Assembly (NCBI GenBank): GCA_045128275.1
Contig: JBGVRH010000083.1
Location: forward strand, 1-13,481
Length of the DNA: 13,481 nt
DNA from: CAMEON01 sp045128275
Lineage (GTDB): Bacteria > Bacillota > Clostridia > Oscillospirales > CAG-272
Reading direction: 5' to 3'
Below, in pieces: positions 12,338 to 13,481 of the stretch (position 1 is the first letter of the stretch; each line of letters opens with the position of its first letter). The notes beneath the pieces were generated by a model. It saw nothing but the letters and a program-made list of their open reading frames with translations. It did no database searches and was not told the origin of the DNA. The position numbers and the translations under genes were made by a program.

Positions 12338-13390
12338 TCACGGATCGGCAATGATCCCGCCGCCCACCACGATGTCCCCGTCGTAGAACACGCAAGATTG
12401 CCCGGGGCAGACGGCTCTCTGGGGCTGATCGAAGACCACCAGCGCGGTGTCATTTCCCGTCATGACCACGGTGGCGGCATCCCCTCTGTGGGTACTGCGG
12501 ATGCGGGCGGTGACCGATAGGGGAGTGTGGATGGCATCCACCGACAGGAGGTTGACCCTCGTCAGATGCACCTCGCGGGTGAAGAGATCCTCGTTCTTGC
12601 CCAGCACCACTTGGCGGGTGATGGGATCCTTACCGCACACAAAGGCAGGCTCCCCTAGAGCGATCCCCAGCCCTTTGCGCTGGCCGATGGTGTAGTGGAT
12701 GATGCCCTTGTGCCGACCCAGAACCGCGCCGTTTTTGTCCACAAAGTCACCCTCCATAGGGGTTTTGCCCGTGTAACCCCCCATGAAGGCGGCGTAATCC
12801 CCGTCGGGGACGAAGCAGATATCCTGACTGTCGCTCTTGTGGGCGGTCTCAAAGCCCTGCTCTGCGGCCAGGGCGCGGATTTCGGGCTTGGTCATCTCCC
12901 CCAGGGGGAAGAGGATGTGGGGAAGCAACTCGCGGGGCAGCTGCCACAGGAAGTAGGACTGATCCTTGCCCTCGTCGGCCGCCTTGCAGAGGAGATAGCG
13001 GTCGCCCTCCCGACGGATGCGGGCGTAGTGCCCCGTGGCGATGGCCTCCGCACCGTCTTTGGTTACGGCCTCCCACAAGGCCCCGAATTTAATGGTTTTG
13101 TTGCAGGTCACGCAGGGGTTGGGGGTTCCGCCCTCCTCGTAGACGCGGATGAAGTCCTCGATGACACAGCGGCAGAACACCTCCCCCATGTCGTAGGTCT
13201 TGTGGGGGATGCCCAGCTTGGCGCAGATGGCGCGGGCGTCGGTCACGTCTTGCGTGTCCCACGTCTGCCCCTCGGGACGGTACAGGGTCATGGTGGCTCC
13301 CGTGACGGCATAGCCCGCCTGTGTCAGCAGGTAAGCCGCTACCGAGGAGTCCACACCGCCGCTCATGGCGGCGAATATTTTCTTGGGCAT
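12338..13390 (-). CDS. mnmA: tRNA-specific 2-thiouridylase MnmA
   Basis: A 350-residue enzyme that places sulfur on C2 of the wobble uridine of tRNA-Lys, -Glu and -Gln. It adenylates the base with ATP and takes persulfide sulfur from a cysteine desulfurase relay. The ATP-pyrophosphatase loop is S10-G-G-V-D-S-S16. The catalytic cysteines are C96 in NPCVTCNK and C192 in DICFVPDG. Other family marks are ATGHYAR (118-124), GKDQSYFLW (141-149) and YTIGQRKGLGI in the central part. Length is usual. AAGGAGG lies 4-5 bases before the ATG. The stop codon of the upstream gene lies only 9 bases away, so the two are likely co-transcribed and perhaps translationally coupled. No cysteine desulfurase gene is visible in the window. 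Confidence 0.97.
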   Translation of the reverse strand: MPKKIFAAMSGGVDSSVAAYLLTQAGYAVTGATMTLYRPEGQTWDTQDVTDARAICAKLGIPHKTYDMGEVFCRCVIEDFIRVYEEGGTPNPCVTCNKTIKFGALWEAVTKDGAEAIATGHYARIRREGDRYLLCKAADEGKDQSYFLWQLPRELLPHILFPLGEMTKPEIRALAAEQGFETAHKSDSQDICFVPDGDYAAFMGGYTGKTPMEGDFVDKNGAVLGRHKGIIHYTIGQRKGLGIALGEPAFVCGKDPITRQVVLGKNEDLFTREVHLTRVNLLSVDAIHTPLSVTARIRSTHRGDAATVVMTGNDTALVVFDQPQRAVCPGQSCVFYDGDIVVGGGIIADP

Positions 13391-13399
13391 AATGCCTCC

Positions 13400-13481
13400 T
13401 TACAGTATGGTGAATCCGTTATGAGAGAAGAAATAGAAGCTCCGCGCGTCCTGCTTGGCCGCCTCGCTGATACGGATGCCT
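13400..13481 (-). CDS. 3' end of an unrecognised gene upstream of mnmA (partial)
   Basis: An open frame enters from the right edge on the - strand and ends with TAA at 13402-13400. The visible 26 residues read GIRISEAAKQDARSF followed by YFFSHNGFTIL. I do not recognise the family from this tail. That it is a real gene is inferred from the 9-base gap to the mnmA start, with the mnmA ribosome binding site directly after its stop, and from the natural-looking composition. Confidence 0.6.
   Translation of the reverse strand, partial: GIRISEAAKQDARSFYFFSHNGFTIL

Overview
The window looks like chromosomal DNA of an anaerobic, fairly GC-rich member of the Clostridia (Firmicutes), probably a gut Oscillospirales/Clostridiales-type organism. 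The grounds are a 56-residue clostridial 2[4Fe-4S] ferredoxin, a 58-residue S21 ribosomal protein, AAGGAGG-type ribosome binding sites, consensus sigma-A promoters, GH25 and CHAP wall enzymes with Thr/Glu-rich linkers, and small lipoproteins. The genus assignment is inference from style; no species can be named.

Layout, left to right. (1) Positions 1-1041, + strand: a ferredoxin with its terminator, then an SGNH/GDSL hydrolase. (2) 1040-1211: a non-coding foldback repeat. (3) 1258-3106, + strand: promoter, GH25 lysozyme-like lipoprotein with seven ~37-residue Cys-containing repeats, terminator. (4) 3142-3418, + strand: promoter, two nearly identical tRNA-Thr(GGT) genes, terminator. (5) 3453-4203, + strand: rpsU (S21) and a small two-helix membrane protein, each with its own promoter and terminator. 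(6) 4225-5664, + strand: a MATE-family transporter, ending at a bidirectional terminator. (7) 8466-5742, - strand: a promoter and a three-gene run of a small protein resembling an ATP-grasp N-terminal domain, a MurE-type muramyl ligase and a P-loop kinase-like protein. (8) 8525-9162, + strand, divergent from (7): a GNAT acetyltransferase. (9) 9161-11683: a CHAP-domain secreted wall protein (- strand) bracketed by two inverted copies of a MITE-like repeat. (10) 11700-13481, - strand: a small lipoprotein with its own promoter, mnmA (tRNA 2-thiouridylase), and the 3' end of an unrecognised gene just upstream of mnmA.

Two themes run through the window. One is the cell envelope: MurE, two secreted peptidoglycan-active proteins with Thr/Glu-rich linkers, and a lipoprotein. 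The other is translation: two tRNA-Thr genes, S21 and MnmA. The protein-coding genes belong to known families and I see no defence locus, prophage, CRISPR array or transposase. The most unusual material is non-coding: a family of foldback elements sharing AAATTTGGGTTT-like ends, found three times and twice starting exactly at a stop codon; and a tRNA-Thr copy with one base change that breaks the last anticodon-stem pair. Also worth a look are the DNPA motif in MurE (lysine-type rather than meso-diaminopimelate-type), the partial ATP-grasp-like gene before it, and a C-terminal Gly-Gly-Cys plus helix tail on the CHAP protein.
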